Shown here piece after piece: positions 1 through 8,167 of a stretch of 32,250 nucleotides of DNA; the stretch's first letter is position 1, and every line of letters starts with the position of its first letter. Position numbers and translations under genes: made by a program. This DNA is from Pseudomonas sp. S31. Lineage in GTDB: Bacteria > Pseudomonadota > Gammaproteobacteria > Pseudomonadales > Pseudomonadaceae. The notes beneath the pieces were generated by a model. That model saw only the letters and a list, made by a program, of their open reading frames with translations. It was not told the DNA's origin and did not search any database. The stretch covers positions 1 to 32,250 of the forward strand of contig NZ_JACVVE010000053.1 of NCBI RefSeq assembly GCF_016648105.1, written 5' to 3'.

Positions 1-66
1 CCCCCCGGGCCGCCCCCCCCCCCCCCCCCCCCCCCCCCGGGGCCGCGCCCCCCCCCCCCCCCCCGC
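1..66. other. G/C-only low-complexity tract, probable artefact
   Basis: The first 66 bases contain only C and G, including a run of 26 C (13-38) and a run of 17 C (48-64), with short G blocks between. Normal mixed sequence starts at about base 67. Runs of this kind are not typical of Pseudomonas intergenic DNA and resemble poly-G read tails or a contig-edge error. I see no gene in 1-134; the stop codon of the first gene is at 135-137. Confidence 0.7.
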
Positions 67-134
67 TTCTCTACGGCGAGGTGTGGCTTCACCCGCAAAC
101 AGGCCCGGCAGAATGGATCATTATTTCAGCCCCC

Positions 135-2144
135 TCAGAACGACGCCTTCACACTCACCCCCAGCTCCCGCCCCGGCCCCGGCTGTGCAAACTGCTGTCC
201 CGGCGCGGCCTCGTAGGCGTAGGTCCGGTACAGCTTGTCCCCCAGGTTGTTGCCATACAGCGCCAGTTCCAGGTCAGGCTGCGGCAGCCACGCCAGCCGC
301 GCATCGAGCAAGCTGTACCCGCTCTGCGCCACCTGGTTCTCGACATCGAAGTAGTGCTTGCCAACGTAGCTCAGCCCGACACTCGGCCGAATCTCGCCAA
401 GCAGACCGTCGAAGAACACGCTGTGCTCCACCGAGGCGCGCAAGGTGCGTTGCGGGGTGAAGGTCAGGTGATTGCCCTGGCGCTCGGAATCCAGCAGGCG
501 GTTGCGGTTGACCGTGCCCGCCAGGCGCACCCGGGTGGCGTCCGTGGCCTGCCAGTCGAGGGACAGTTCCGCGCCCTCGCTGCGCGCCTTGCCGATATTG
601 GCCAGCGATTGCGTGCCGCTACCGGCATCGCCCACGAACTGCTGCACATCCTCGATATCGATGCGGTACAGCGCGCCGTTGAGCCAGACCCGCTTGTCCA
701 GCAGGCTGGCCTTGAAGCCGACTTCCAGATTCAGTGACTTTTCCGGCGAATAGGCCACGGCATCCGGTGTGATGGCGCCGATCCGGTTGTAGCCGCCAGC
801 CTTGAAGCCCTTGCTCACCGAGGCGTACAGGCGGGTATCCGGGGTGGCCTGGAAGCCCAGGGCAAGCTTCGGCGTGGTGCTGGTGAAACGGTCATGGCCA
901 CTGTAGTCGAAGCCGGGAGTGAGCATCGCATTCTCCTGGGTGTAGCGGGTCTCGGCCTTTTCCTCGCTGTGGCGGGCGCCCAGGGTCAGGTCCCAACGCG
1001 GCGCCAGGTGCCAGGTGAACTCGCCGAACACGGCCTTCTCGGTATTCTCGATGCGGCTGTCGGCCTGGCCATACAGGCCGAACAGCGGCGCACTGCTATC
1101 GGGTTCGCGGCGTGAATGGCTTTTGCTGTTCTGCCAGTACAGGCCGCCGACCAGGTCCCAGGCGCGCTGTTCGCCCTGGGTGGCGAGGCGCAGTTCCTGG
1201 CTGACGGTGCGTTGGGTTTCTGGCCAGAGGAAGCCGAGGTCGCCGAACAGGCGCTCATGGCGGTAGCTCTGCAGGGCACTGATGGCGGTCAGGCGCCAGC
1301 TTTCGTTGAGGCTCCAATCGACGGTCGCGGCGCTGCTTTCCACGCGGCGGGTATACACCGACTCCTGCAACGGCACGCTTGCCCGGCGCTTGCCGTAGGT
1401 GGCGTCGGCCAGATACTGCTCGTCATACGAGCGCAGCTTGTCGCGGGCATAGGCCAGGCGCAGGCTGAGGTCTTCGTTGGCCTTGAACAGCAGGCCCAGG
1501 CGCGCGCCGCCGTTGTCGCTGTCGCCGTGGTGCTCGCTGCGGGTCAGTTCGCCGTCGGTGTCCTCGTGGTAGAGCGTGCCCTGCAGGTACAGGCGCTCGG
1601 CCACCAGTGGGGTCGAAGCGCTGGCCGCCACTTGCTGATGCAGGTTGCTGAAGCGGCTTTGCAAGGTGGCACGTGCGGTGTCGTCCGGCTGGCGCGTCAG
1701 AATGTTCAGCGCGCCGGCATGGGCATTGCGGCCGTAGAGGGTGCCCTGCGGGCCCTTGAGCAATTCGATCTGTTCGATGTCCAGCAGTTGCTGGTTGAAG
1801 GTGCCGAGGTACTGCGGCACGCCATCGATGTAGATGCCGACCGGGGCATTGTAGGCATCGGATGAAGAAATCCCGCGCAGGCTGAGGCTGGGGAACAGGT
1901 CGGCGCCGGTGTTGCGCACCAGTAGTTCCGGGAACACCCGCTCCAGCTCGCCGCTGTGGTAGACGTTGGCCTGCTCGAGGTCCGCTGGCGTGGCAACCGA
2001 CAGGGCGAGGTCGGTCTGGTTCTGGTTTTGCACACGCTTGTTGGCCGTGACCTGCAGGTCTGGAAGGGTCACCACGTTATCGGCGTAGGCAGCAGGGGCG
2101 AGGGTGGCGCACAGCAGCGCAGAGCTGAAAAAAGAGCGTTGCAT
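135..2144 (-). CDS. TonB-dependent receptor, FyuA (pesticin/yersiniabactin receptor)-like
   Basis: This is an outer-membrane gated porin of 669 residues that would import a ferric siderophore or similar ligand using TonB energy. Residues 1-21 form a signal peptide ending AAYA before DNVV. A TonB-box-like stretch (LQVTA) follows near residue 30. The plug then carries SLRGISSSDAYNAP and GIYIDGVPQ, with LLKGPQGTLYGRNA after it. From memory these motifs and the overall layout follow FyuA of Yersinia closely. The barrel ends in Phe, as needed for outer-membrane insertion. It has no extra N-terminal signalling domain, so it is not a FecA-type transducer, which fits control by the adjacent AraC regulator. 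The start at 2144 gives the signal peptide; the ribosome site (AGG about 9 bases before) is weak. A Fur-like box and paired repeats lie 61-116 bases upstream. The ligand is unknown. Confidence 0.9.
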   Translation of the reverse strand: MQRSFFSSALLCATLAPAAYADNVVTLPDLQVTANKRVQNQNQTDLALSVATPADLEQANVYHSGELERVFPELLVRNTGADLFPSLSLRGISSSDAYNAPVGIYIDGVPQYLGTFNQQLLDIEQIELLKGPQGTLYGRNAHAGALNILTRQPDDTARATLQSRFSNLHQQVAASASTPLVAERLYLQGTLYHEDTDGELTRSEHHGDSDNGGARLGLLFKANEDLSLRLAYARDKLRSYDEQYLADATYGKRRASVPLQESVYTRRVESSAATVDWSLNESWRLTAISALQSYRHERLFGDLGFLWPETQRTVSQELRLATQGEQRAWDLVGGLYWQNSKSHSRREPDSSAPLFGLYGQADSRIENTEKAVFGEFTWHLAPRWDLTLGARHSEEKAETRYTQENAMLTPGFDYSGHDRFTSTTPKLALGFQATPDTRLYASVSKGFKAGGYNRIGAITPDAVAYSPEKSLNLEVGFKASLLDKRVWLNGALYRIDIEDVQQFVGDAGSGTQSLANIGKARSEGAELSLDWQATDATRVRLAGTVNRNRLLDSERQGNHLTFTPQRTLRASVEHSVFFDGLLGEIRPSVGLSYVGKHYFDVENQVAQSGYSLLDARLAWLPQPDLELALYGNNLGDKLYRTYAYEAAPGQQFAQPGPGRELGVSVKASF

Positions 2145-2204
2145 CGGAAATGACCTGGGGCATGGATGATGGCCAGATGGTCCCTTTCTGCGGGAGGCCG
2201 TGCG

Positions 2205-2234
2205 CGTGCGATCAGGCTATCGGTACGTGCGATC
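2205..2234. promoter_or_regulatory. Paired 9-bp direct repeats upstream of the receptor gene (candidate AraC operator)
   Basis: CGTGCGATC occurs at 2205-2213 and again at 2226-2234, exactly 21 bp (two helical turns) apart. The same pair with the same spacing, inverted on the map, lies before the monooxygenase gene at 3216-3245. Similarity extends beyond the 9-mers: TGCGCGTGCGATCAGG and ACGTGCGATCGG are identical in both copies, while the spacer differs. Tandem sites about two turns apart are typical of AraC-family activators. Binding by the product of 2258-3163 is inferred. Confidence 0.6.
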
Positions 2235-2245
2235 GGGTCATTTGT

Positions 2246-2260
2246 TGATATTCATTATCA
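2246..2260. promoter_or_regulatory. Fur box upstream of the FyuA-like receptor
   Basis: TGATATTCATTATCA matches the 7-1-7 Fur consensus TGATAATnATTATCA at 13 of 14 defined positions. It overlaps the stop codon of the AraC-type gene (2258-2260) and lies about 100 bases before the receptor start, 11 bases from the paired repeats. It implies iron repression of the receptor. Confidence 0.75.
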
Positions 2261-3163
2261 TTTGCCGGTGATGTCGCAGTGGTTGCGGTAATCGCTGGGG
2301 CTGGTGCCGTGGTGGCGGCGGAACACCTTGGCGAAGTGGCTGGCATTGGAGTAGCCCACCTCCAGCGCGGTATCCACCACTCGCTCGCCCCGTTGCAGGC
2401 GCTCGGCGGCCAGTTCCATGCGCAGGTCCTGGAGCACGGCATAGGCGCCCTTGCCGTAGAGATCGCGAAATCCCTGCTTGAGCTTGCGCACGGTGAGGGT
2501 CACGGCCTCGGCCAGGGTTTCCAGGGTCCACGGCTCGGCCGGGTGCCTGCGCAGCAGTTCGCGGGCCTGCTCGATACGGCCCCGATCCCGCGCTCCGAGC
2601 AGCGGCCGGCTGGCCCCGCTTTGCAGGTAGCCGACCATCTCGGCGAGCATTTCAAATGCCTTGCCCCGCAGGAAGATCTCCCGCGCCACCCCTTGCAGCG
2701 GGCAGTCGAGCATGGCCAGGCCGACCTTGCGCAGCGCCGGCGGCGCGCGAAACTGCACCAGCCGCGCCTGGCCGTCCGCCGAAATGCGCCGCTCCCATTG
2801 CCCGGCCTGGTCGAGCAACTGCTGGTCGAGGCCGATGCGGCTGAGCACCTGCGGCGCAAAGCTGATGTTGACGCCGCGCACTCGGGTATTGGCCGGCAGC
2901 AAGCCTTCGCCCTGGATCGCCACGGTGCCGTGGTACAAGCAGCAGGTGTCAGCGCCCAGGAGCATGAACGGGGTATCGGCGAACTGGCGCCAGCCAGCGC
3001 CTTCGGCGTAGTAGGCGATGGACAGCGACGGGCCGCTGTTGGCCTGGATCCGGCAGTCTTGCGGGGACAGCAGGTCGAGCACCCGAATGTCCAGTTCCTC
3101 GTCGGCCAGGTTGGCGAAAGTATCGGAGAGCGGCTGGTCGGCGATGTAGTGGTTGATGGACAT
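2258..3163 (-). CDS. AraC-family transcriptional regulator, PchR/YbtA-like
   Basis: This 301-residue protein has a variable ligand-sensing N-terminal half and a C-terminal AraC double helix-turn-helix of about 90 residues (from PWTLETLAEAVTLT to HHGTSPSDYR, with the AraC signature around ALEVGYSNASHFAKVFRRHHG). Regulators such as PchR and YbtA sit beside siderophore receptor genes and activate them when the ferric siderophore is present. This gene's position between a FyuA-like receptor and a divergent monooxygenase suits that role. I chose the ATG at 3163 because in-frame starts further upstream (to 3244) run through the Fur box and paired repeats of the divergent control region. Its ribosome site is weak. 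It is probably Fur-repressed through the box at 3192-3211. Confidence 0.9.
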   Translation of the reverse strand: MSINHYIADQPLSDTFANLADEELDIRVLDLLSPQDCRIQANSGPSLSIAYYAEGAGWRQFADTPFMLLGADTCCLYHGTVAIQGEGLLPANTRVRGVNISFAPQVLSRIGLDQQLLDQAGQWERRISADGQARLVQFRAPPALRKVGLAMLDCPLQGVAREIFLRGKAFEMLAEMVGYLQSGASRPLLGARDRGRIEQARELLRRHPAEPWTLETLAEAVTLTVRKLKQGFRDLYGKGAYAVLQDLRMELAAERLQRGERVVDTALEVGYSNASHFAKVFRRHHGTSPSDYRNHCDITGK

Positions 3164-3191
3164 GGCGGCTATCTGGCGGGTCGATGAAAGA

Positions 3192-3211
3192 TGATAACAC
3201 TTATCATTATC
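3192..3211. promoter_or_regulatory. Fur box in the araC-type/monooxygenase divergent promoter
   Basis: GATAACACTTATCATTATC (3193-3211) matches 15 of 19 positions of the classical Fur box GATAATGATAATCATTATC. TGATAACACTTATCA (3192-3206) matches 12 of 14 positions of the 7-1-7 form. It lies 29 bases before the regulator start and about 90 before the monooxygenase start, so one site could repress both genes. Confidence 0.75.
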
Positions 3212-3215
3212 GACC

Positions 3216-3245
3216 GATCGCACGTGTTCCTTCCCTGATCGCACG
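3216..3245. promoter_or_regulatory. Paired 9-bp direct repeats upstream of the monooxygenase gene (candidate AraC operator)
   Basis: GATCGCACG occurs at 3216-3224 and 3237-3245, again exactly 21 bp apart. This is the counterpart of the pair at 2205-2234. Read towards the regulated gene, both copies have the order Fur box, repeat, 12-base spacer, repeat, then receptor or monooxygenase. The gap between Fur box and first repeat is also similar (9 and 11 bases). The conserved geometry suggests co-regulation of receptor and monooxygenase. Confidence 0.6.
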
Positions 3246-3300
3246 CGCAGCCACCGGCGCGCCTCGGCAAGCTGTGGACACCGTCGATGAGGGATGCAAC

Positions 3301-4488
3301 GTGACTGCGAAGATATTGATTCAGGGCGCCGGCATAGCCGGCTTGGCCGCCGCCTGGTGGCTGAAGCGGCGCGGATTCGCCGTGGTGGTGGTGGAGCGCG
3401 CGGCCGACCTGCGCTGCGATGGCTTCGTGCTCAGCCTGGGTGGCAGCGGCCACGAGGTTGCCGGGCGCATGGGCATTCTCGAAGGCTTGGTGGCCAAGGG
3501 CGTCGAGCTGGGGCGTACGCAGTTTCGCGATAGCCAGGGGCGCGATGTGCTATTGATCGACCACCGCAAGCACCTGCGCCAGACCAACCTGCTGCCGGTC
3601 TGTCGCGACGACCTGGTCATGGCCCTGCACCGGGCGCTGGACGGCGAAGTGGAGATCCGCTTTGCCACCCAGGTCGCGGCACTCGAACAAGACGCCGATG
3701 GCATCGAGGTACGTTTCGACGATGGCACGCAGGAGCGCTTCGCCTTCGTGGTGGCGGCCGATGGCTGTTTTTCCAGCTTGCGCCAGCGTTACTTCGCCAG
3801 CGACGAGCAGTGCCTGCAGTCGCTCGGCTACAGTGCTGCGGCCTATACGCTGGACGGCGCCCAGGCTCGAGGCGAGGAGCGGCATGTGTCGTTTTCCGAG
3901 CCGGGCTTCACGGTGGAGCTGTATGGCATGCGCGAAGACCTGCTGGCGGCGTTGTTCGTCTGGCAGGACCAGGAAGGCCTGCGGGTACCTCGTGAACAAC
4001 GGGCAGCGCGCTTGCGCGAGGTGTTCGCCCATGCCCCTGGGGATATCCAGCGGGCCTTGGCGGTGCAGCCAGAGGGGTTCTACCTGGACCACCTGATGCA
4101 GGTGCACCTGCCCAGCTGGCATCAGGGGCGCCTGGTACTGCTGGGCGATGCCGCGCATTGCCTGACGCTGGCCTCGGGGCGCGGGGCGAGCATGGCGTTG
4201 ACCGGGGCGTGGCTGCTGGCCCAGGAGCTGGCCCACAGCGGCGATGTGGCGGCGTTGCAGCGCTACGAGGCGCGGCTGCGGCCGGACATTGCCGTGCTGC
4301 AGGCACTGGCGCCGAAAATGGCCAGCTGGTACGTGCCGTTGACGCGCACCCGCTGGCACCTGCGCAACCTGTTCATGCGCTGGACGCCGGACTGGCTGAC
4401 CGGCTGGATGTTGCGACGCACCTTCACCCAGGTGGACGGCAGCGCGTTGAGCGAGGCGGTGCGCCAGGATAGCGCCTGGCGCAGTTGA
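3301..4488 (+). CDS. FAD-dependent monooxygenase, PHBH/TetX-like fold
   Basis: This is a 395-residue class A flavoprotein monooxygenase. The FAD-binding Rossmann motif GAGIAGLAAAWWL is at residues 9-21 and is followed by VVVVERA. A DG-type motif (VVAADGCFSSLRQ) sits near residue 150, and the second FAD motif GRLVLLGDAAHCLT has Gly282-Asp283. Such enzymes use NAD(P)H and oxygen to hydroxylate or Baeyer-Villiger oxidise small, often aromatic, molecules. I chose the GTG start at 3301 because GAGGG lies 7 bases before it and the Rossmann motif begins 8 residues in; in-frame ATG codons from 3184 fall in the operator. The gene is divergent from the AraC-type regulator, shares its Fur box, and is followed by a terminator. 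Modification or breakdown of an imported chelator is possible, but the substrate cannot be read from the sequence. Confidence 0.85.
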   Translation: MTAKILIQGAGIAGLAAAWWLKRRGFAVVVVERAADLRCDGFVLSLGGSGHEVAGRMGILEGLVAKGVELGRTQFRDSQGRDVLLIDHRKHLRQTNLLPVCRDDLVMALHRALDGEVEIRFATQVAALEQDADGIEVRFDDGTQERFAFVVAADGCFSSLRQRYFASDEQCLQSLGYSAAAYTLDGAQARGEERHVSFSEPGFTVELYGMREDLLAALFVWQDQEGLRVPREQRAARLREVFAHAPGDIQRALAVQPEGFYLDHLMQVHLPSWHQGRLVLLGDAAHCLTLASGRGASMALTGAWLLAQELAHSGDVAALQRYEARLRPDIAVLQALAPKMASWYVPLTRTRWHLRNLFMRWTPDWLTGWMLRRTFTQVDGSALSEAVRQDSAWRS

Positions 4489-4583
4489 AGATTTACCTGG
4501 CTTCACACGCCGCAGACGTTCGCTTCACTTAATTTTCACGTTCGCTCATGCAACCTGACACTATCCCTACGTGATAGACCCTT

Positions 4584-4609
4584 GCCCGCCTAGCAGCGGG
4601 CTTTCTTTT
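4584..4609 (+). terminator. Intrinsic terminator after the monooxygenase gene
   Basis: GCCCGC (4584-4589), a six-base loop, GCGGGC (4596-4601), then TTTCTTTT. The GCGGGC arm can also pair with a second GCCCGC at 4610-4615. On the minus strand this alternative hairpin could help end transcription of the convergent receptor gene that stops at 4646. Confidence 0.75.
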
Positions 4610-4645
4610 GCCCGCGAATCGGCAGGCGCCAGAATCACCCGCGAG

Positions 4646-7150
4646 TTACCAGAACGTGCCGCGCAGGGTCAGCATATGGTTGCGTTTGTCGCCATACCAG
4701 TTGCCGGACGCCGACGAGCCCAGCGTGGCGTAGTAGGTCTTGTCGAAAATGTTGTTGGCGTTGTACGCCAAGGTCCAGTGCTCGTCGATCTTGTACTCGA
4801 CCAAGGCGTTCCACACGGCGTAACCGCCCTGACGATAGTCATAGGCCTCGCTGCGCAGGACGTTGCCGGCGCTGTCGATCACGCTGGCGGTGCCGCTGAC
4901 CAGGTTGGCGCTTTGCACGGTCACACCGCCACCTACCTTGAAATCATGGAACTGGCCAGGCAGCTGGTAGGTGCTCCACAGCTTGAACTGATGCTTGGGG
5001 GTAATGCTGCTGAACGCCGTGTTGTCCTGGCGGTTGCGGTTGTGGTTGTAGGTGTAACCGGCCAGCACGTTCCAGTCCGGCAGGATCTCGCCGGTCAGTT
5101 CCATGTCGACGCCCTTGCTCACCACTTCGCCCTGGGCCAGGTAGCAGCAGTTGCCGCCGAACAGTACGTTGGTCAGTTCGTAGTTCGGGTCCACCACCGC
5201 CTCGTTGTCACGCTTGGTGTAGTACAGCGCCACCGAGGCATTCAGCGCGCCGTTGAACAGCTCGCCCTTGATCCCGGTTTCGTAGGTCTTGCCCTTCATT
5301 GCCTCGATCGAGCTGCCGGGCAACGGGCCTTGCAGCTTGTTCTGCTGTGGCTTGTAGATCTCCGAATAGCTGACGTAGGTCGACCAGTCGTCGCTCAGGT
5401 CATATACAAGGCCACCATAGGGCACCAGCTTGGTGGCCTCGCGGGTAGAGATGTCGGACTGCACCGACCACACCCCGTTGCTGCGTGCGCGGTACAGCTG
5501 CTCGAACTTGTAGCGCTGGGCCCGGGCGCCGACGATCAGGTGCAGCGGCTCGGCCAGTTGCAGGCGCAGGGTCGAGTACAGGCCGTACTGGGTCTGGGTG
5601 TTGGGGCTGTAGTCGCGGTAGAAGTCCTTGTTGGTCGACGGCATCACCCACGGTGTGGAGCTGGGGTCGAACACGTCGATCGGGCCGCCGGATCCGGACG
5701 ACTGCACGGTGCCTTGCCACTGGCTGGTGATCTTCTGGTAATCGACGCCCATGAGGAATTCATGCTGCAGGTCGAATGCCTGGAATTTACCGGCGATGTT
5801 GGCATCCCACAGCTTCTGGTCGCTGCGGTACTGGTTGACGTTGCCGCTCCAGGCCGGGCCGTCGAGGGTTACCGGGTTGACCGCGCCGAAGTTGAAGGCA
5901 CTCTTGCTGAAGCCGGAGTCCAGGGTCTGGGTATAGGTGACGTTGGCTTTCCAGTCGTCGTTGAACCGGTGGTCGACCTTGGCGAACACTTCCTGGGAGC
6001 GGCCATCCAGATACGCCCAGCTTTGCGTCAGGCTGGTGCTGCGCGACAGGCCCAGGTCGGCGCCGGTGCTGTAGCGCGGCAGGCCGGTGCCGGAGCCGGT
6101 TTCGTGAATACGCTCGGAGCGCCCGCCCAGGGTCAGCGTGGTGTCGGGCAGGATGTCGGCTTCGAGAATGCCGTAGACGATCGGCTTCTCCGTGGCGCGG
6201 TCGTCCAGCATGTACTGGCGGTCGGTGTAGGCGGCTACCAGGCGACCCCGCAGCCTGCCATCGAAGCCCAACGGGCCGGTCATGTCGAACTGGGTGCGGT
6301 AGTTGTCCCAGCTGCCGGCCGACAGGTCGACCTTGAGCTGGTAGGTGTCCAGCGGGCGTTTGCGTACCAGGTTGATCATGCCGCCCGGGTCGCCGGTGCC
6401 GCCAAACAGCGCGGATGAGCCGCGCAGCACTTCGACGTGGTCGAACTCGACCATGTCGTAGTTCTTGTTCGAGTAGAAGCTGCCCGATGTCGTTCCCAGA
6501 GCCATCGGCGCGGCACCATCGATCTGGATGTTCTCGATCTTGAAGCCGCGCGAGTAGAAGTCCGAGAGACGGAAGTTGTTGTTCTTGACGGTGATCCCTG
6601 GGGTGACCTTCATGGCATCGGCAAGGTCGGTCATGCGCTGTTCCTCGATGACCTGGCTGGTGACCACCGACACCGACTGTGGCGTCTGGCGCAGGCTGGT
6701 CGGGGTTTTCGAGCCGATACTGACCTTTTCCGTGGTGTACGAGCCGGTATTCTCGGTCATCATGCCCATGCCTTGGCCTTCGATGATGGTGCTGCCCAGC
6801 TCCACTGCTGATCCGCCGTCATCGGGCAGCGGTTGCAACGACCAATTGCCGTCTGCGGCCTGCACGGCGGTCAGGCCGGTGCCTTCGAGCATCAGCTGCA
6901 GCGCCATGTCTGCAGGCAGATCACCTTTGACTGCGCGCGCCTGCTTGCCTTCGACCATGTCCGGGGTGTACGGCAGGCTGATGCCGGACTGTTCTGCGAA
7001 GCGGTTCAGTGCCTGGTCCAGCGGCTGCGCACGCAAGTCGTAGCGCTGGATGGGCTGCTGCGCCTGGGCCACCTGGCAGAGGCTCGACATCGAGCCGATG
7101 AGAATGGCCTGGGCAAGCAAGGCGGGGCGATAACGGGATAACAGATCCAT
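4646..7150 (-). CDS. TonB-dependent siderophore receptor with N-terminal signalling (STN) domain
   Basis: This 834-residue outer-membrane receptor is of the FpvA/FoxA/FecA transducer type. Residues 1-30 are a signal peptide (ends QVAQA). Residues about 31-108 form an STN domain (YDLRAQPLDQALNRFAEQSG, then LPADMALQLMLEGTGL), which contacts the FecR anti-sigma factor in the periplasm. The plug follows (SLRQTPQSVSVVT, LRGSSALFGGTGDPGGMINLVRK) and then the barrel, ending in Trp. The ATG at 7150 is preferred over 7207 because it gives the signal peptide directly and has CAGGAG 10 bases upstream. It lies 84 bases downstream of the fecR-type gene and is last in the sigma/anti-sigma/receptor operon, so ligand binding should induce its own transcription. 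The cognate siderophore is not identifiable here. Confidence 0.93.
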   Translation of the reverse strand: MDLLSRYRPALLAQAILIGSMSSLCQVAQAQQPIQRYDLRAQPLDQALNRFAEQSGISLPYTPDMVEGKQARAVKGDLPADMALQLMLEGTGLTAVQAADGNWSLQPLPDDGGSAVELGSTIIEGQGMGMMTENTGSYTTEKVSIGSKTPTSLRQTPQSVSVVTSQVIEEQRMTDLADAMKVTPGITVKNNNFRLSDFYSRGFKIENIQIDGAAPMALGTTSGSFYSNKNYDMVEFDHVEVLRGSSALFGGTGDPGGMINLVRKRPLDTYQLKVDLSAGSWDNYRTQFDMTGPLGFDGRLRGRLVAAYTDRQYMLDDRATEKPIVYGILEADILPDTTLTLGGRSERIHETGSGTGLPRYSTGADLGLSRSTSLTQSWAYLDGRSQEVFAKVDHRFNDDWKANVTYTQTLDSGFSKSAFNFGAVNPVTLDGPAWSGNVNQYRSDQKLWDANIAGKFQAFDLQHEFLMGVDYQKITSQWQGTVQSSGSGGPIDVFDPSSTPWVMPSTNKDFYRDYSPNTQTQYGLYSTLRLQLAEPLHLIVGARAQRYKFEQLYRARSNGVWSVQSDISTREATKLVPYGGLVYDLSDDWSTYVSYSEIYKPQQNKLQGPLPGSSIEAMKGKTYETGIKGELFNGALNASVALYYTKRDNEAVVDPNYELTNVLFGGNCCYLAQGEVVSKGVDMELTGEILPDWNVLAGYTYNHNRNRQDNTAFSSITPKHQFKLWSTYQLPGQFHDFKVGGGVTVQSANLVSGTASVIDSAGNVLRSEAYDYRQGGYAVWNALVEYKIDEHWTLAYNANNIFDKTYYATLGSSASGNWYGDKRNHMLTLRGTFW

Positions 7151-7234
7151 CGAGTTGCGGCTCCTGAAAAGTGCGGGCTTTTTCTTCTTGTCGAAGGAGC
7201 CGGCCAAACCCCGTAAACAACCCGGCAGTTTTTT

Positions 7235-8167
7235 TCAGGCGGGGACGATGCGCACCCACAGCGGCGTTCGCCAGAGCAGCCTCACAGGCAGGGTGTGGGT
7301 CAATGTGCGCAGGGCGTTGTCGGTATCATCGAGCTGGAACACACCGGAGATCTCCAGCCCGGCCACGGCCGGGTCGCAGCTCACCCAACCCGCACGTTGG
7401 CGCGCCAGCTGCGCGACCAGGGCCTGCAAAGGCATGTGCCGGGTGACCAGGAGGCCGCGGGTCCAGGCCGAGCCTTCGAATGTCGGCTGTTCGACCAGGC
7501 GCGGGCCCGCTTCGCTGATCTGCCACTGCTGCCCCTCCTGTGCATGGACCGGTGCCTGGCCCGGCAGCTGAACGGCGACGCTGCCCTGGTCGACGGTCAA
7601 CTGCGTGTAGCCGTTTTCCTGGCAAAGGTTGAAGTCTGCGTGGGTGGTCTCGTAGCGCCCTTGCGCCGTGGTCACGCACAGCGGGCGCTGCAGTGCATCG
7701 AGGGCCGTTTGTACGTATGCCTGGCCTTCGCGCAGCATGAGCAGGCGTTCGCGCGAGTCGAGCCGCACATCCACGGCACTCCTGCTGTCGAGCTGCACCT
7801 TACTGCCATCGGCCAGCGCAAAGCGGCGGCGCTCGCCGGTGCGGGTGCTGTAGTCGGCGAAACTGCTACGCCAGGGCGATTGCTGCAGGGCGCCACCGGC
7901 CATGCCCAGGCCAAGCAGGCCGAGGGCGAGCGCCTTGACTGCGGTGCGCCGCCGCGGATTGCCCAGCGTTTCGAGCGCGACACCGGGCGGCAGCTCACGC
8001 GCCAGCGGGAAACAGGCTTGGGCCTCGTGCAAGGCTTGCCAGCTGGCCTCGTGCCGCGGATCCGCCTGCCGCCAGGCCAGGCATGCGGCGCTCACGGGCG
8101 CAGCATGCTGCGAGGACTCGAGCTTCACCAGCCAGTCGATGGCTTGGTCGAGCACCTTGTCGGTCAT
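7235..8167 (-). CDS. FecR-family anti-sigma factor (sigma regulator)
   Basis: This 310-residue inner-membrane protein relays the receptor signal to the ECF sigma factor. The cytoplasmic N-terminal part (residues 1-60, DQAIDWLVKLESS and AWRQADPRHEASWQ) is the FecR_N/DUF4880 type. One membrane helix spans about 78-94 (ALALGLLGLGMAGGAL). The periplasmic FecR domain follows (RTGERRRFALADGSKVQLDSRSAV), and the C-terminal STN-like tail includes EISGVFQLDDTDNALRTL. The ATG at 8167 overlaps the stop of the sigma gene as ATGA, a typical translational coupling; an in-frame start 24 bases upstream would only deepen the overlap. It is flanked by its sigma factor and its receptor. Confidence 0.92.
   Translation of the reverse strand: MTDKVLDQAIDWLVKLESSQHAAPVSAACLAWRQADPRHEASWQALHEAQACFPLARELPPGVALETLGNPRRRTAVKALALGLLGLGMAGGALQQSPWRSSFADYSTRTGERRRFALADGSKVQLDSRSAVDVRLDSRERLLMLREGQAYVQTALDALQRPLCVTTAQGRYETTHADFNLCQENGYTQLTVDQGSVAVQLPGQAPVHAQEGQQWQISEAGPRLVEQPTFEGSAWTRGLLVTRHMPLQALVAQLARQRAGWVSCDPAVAGLEISGVFQLDDTDNALRTLTHTLPVRLLWRTPLWVRIVPA

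Noticed and set aside
2205..3245. The repeated 9-mers as a CRISPR or transposon end
   Set aside because: There are only two units per site with fixed 21-bp spacing in promoter positions, and no cas, transposase or target-site duplication; an operator is simpler.
3184..3300. Earlier ATG for the monooxygenase
   Set aside because: It begins just before the Fur box and would translate through the Fur box and tandem repeats; the GTG at 3301 has a good ribosome site and the correct Rossmann N-terminus.
4571..6418. Plus-strand open frame of about 615 codons opposite the second TonB receptor
   Set aside because: The product is Val/Gly/Ala-rich without recognisable domains, lies antisense to a well-supported receptor, and starts inside a terminator region.
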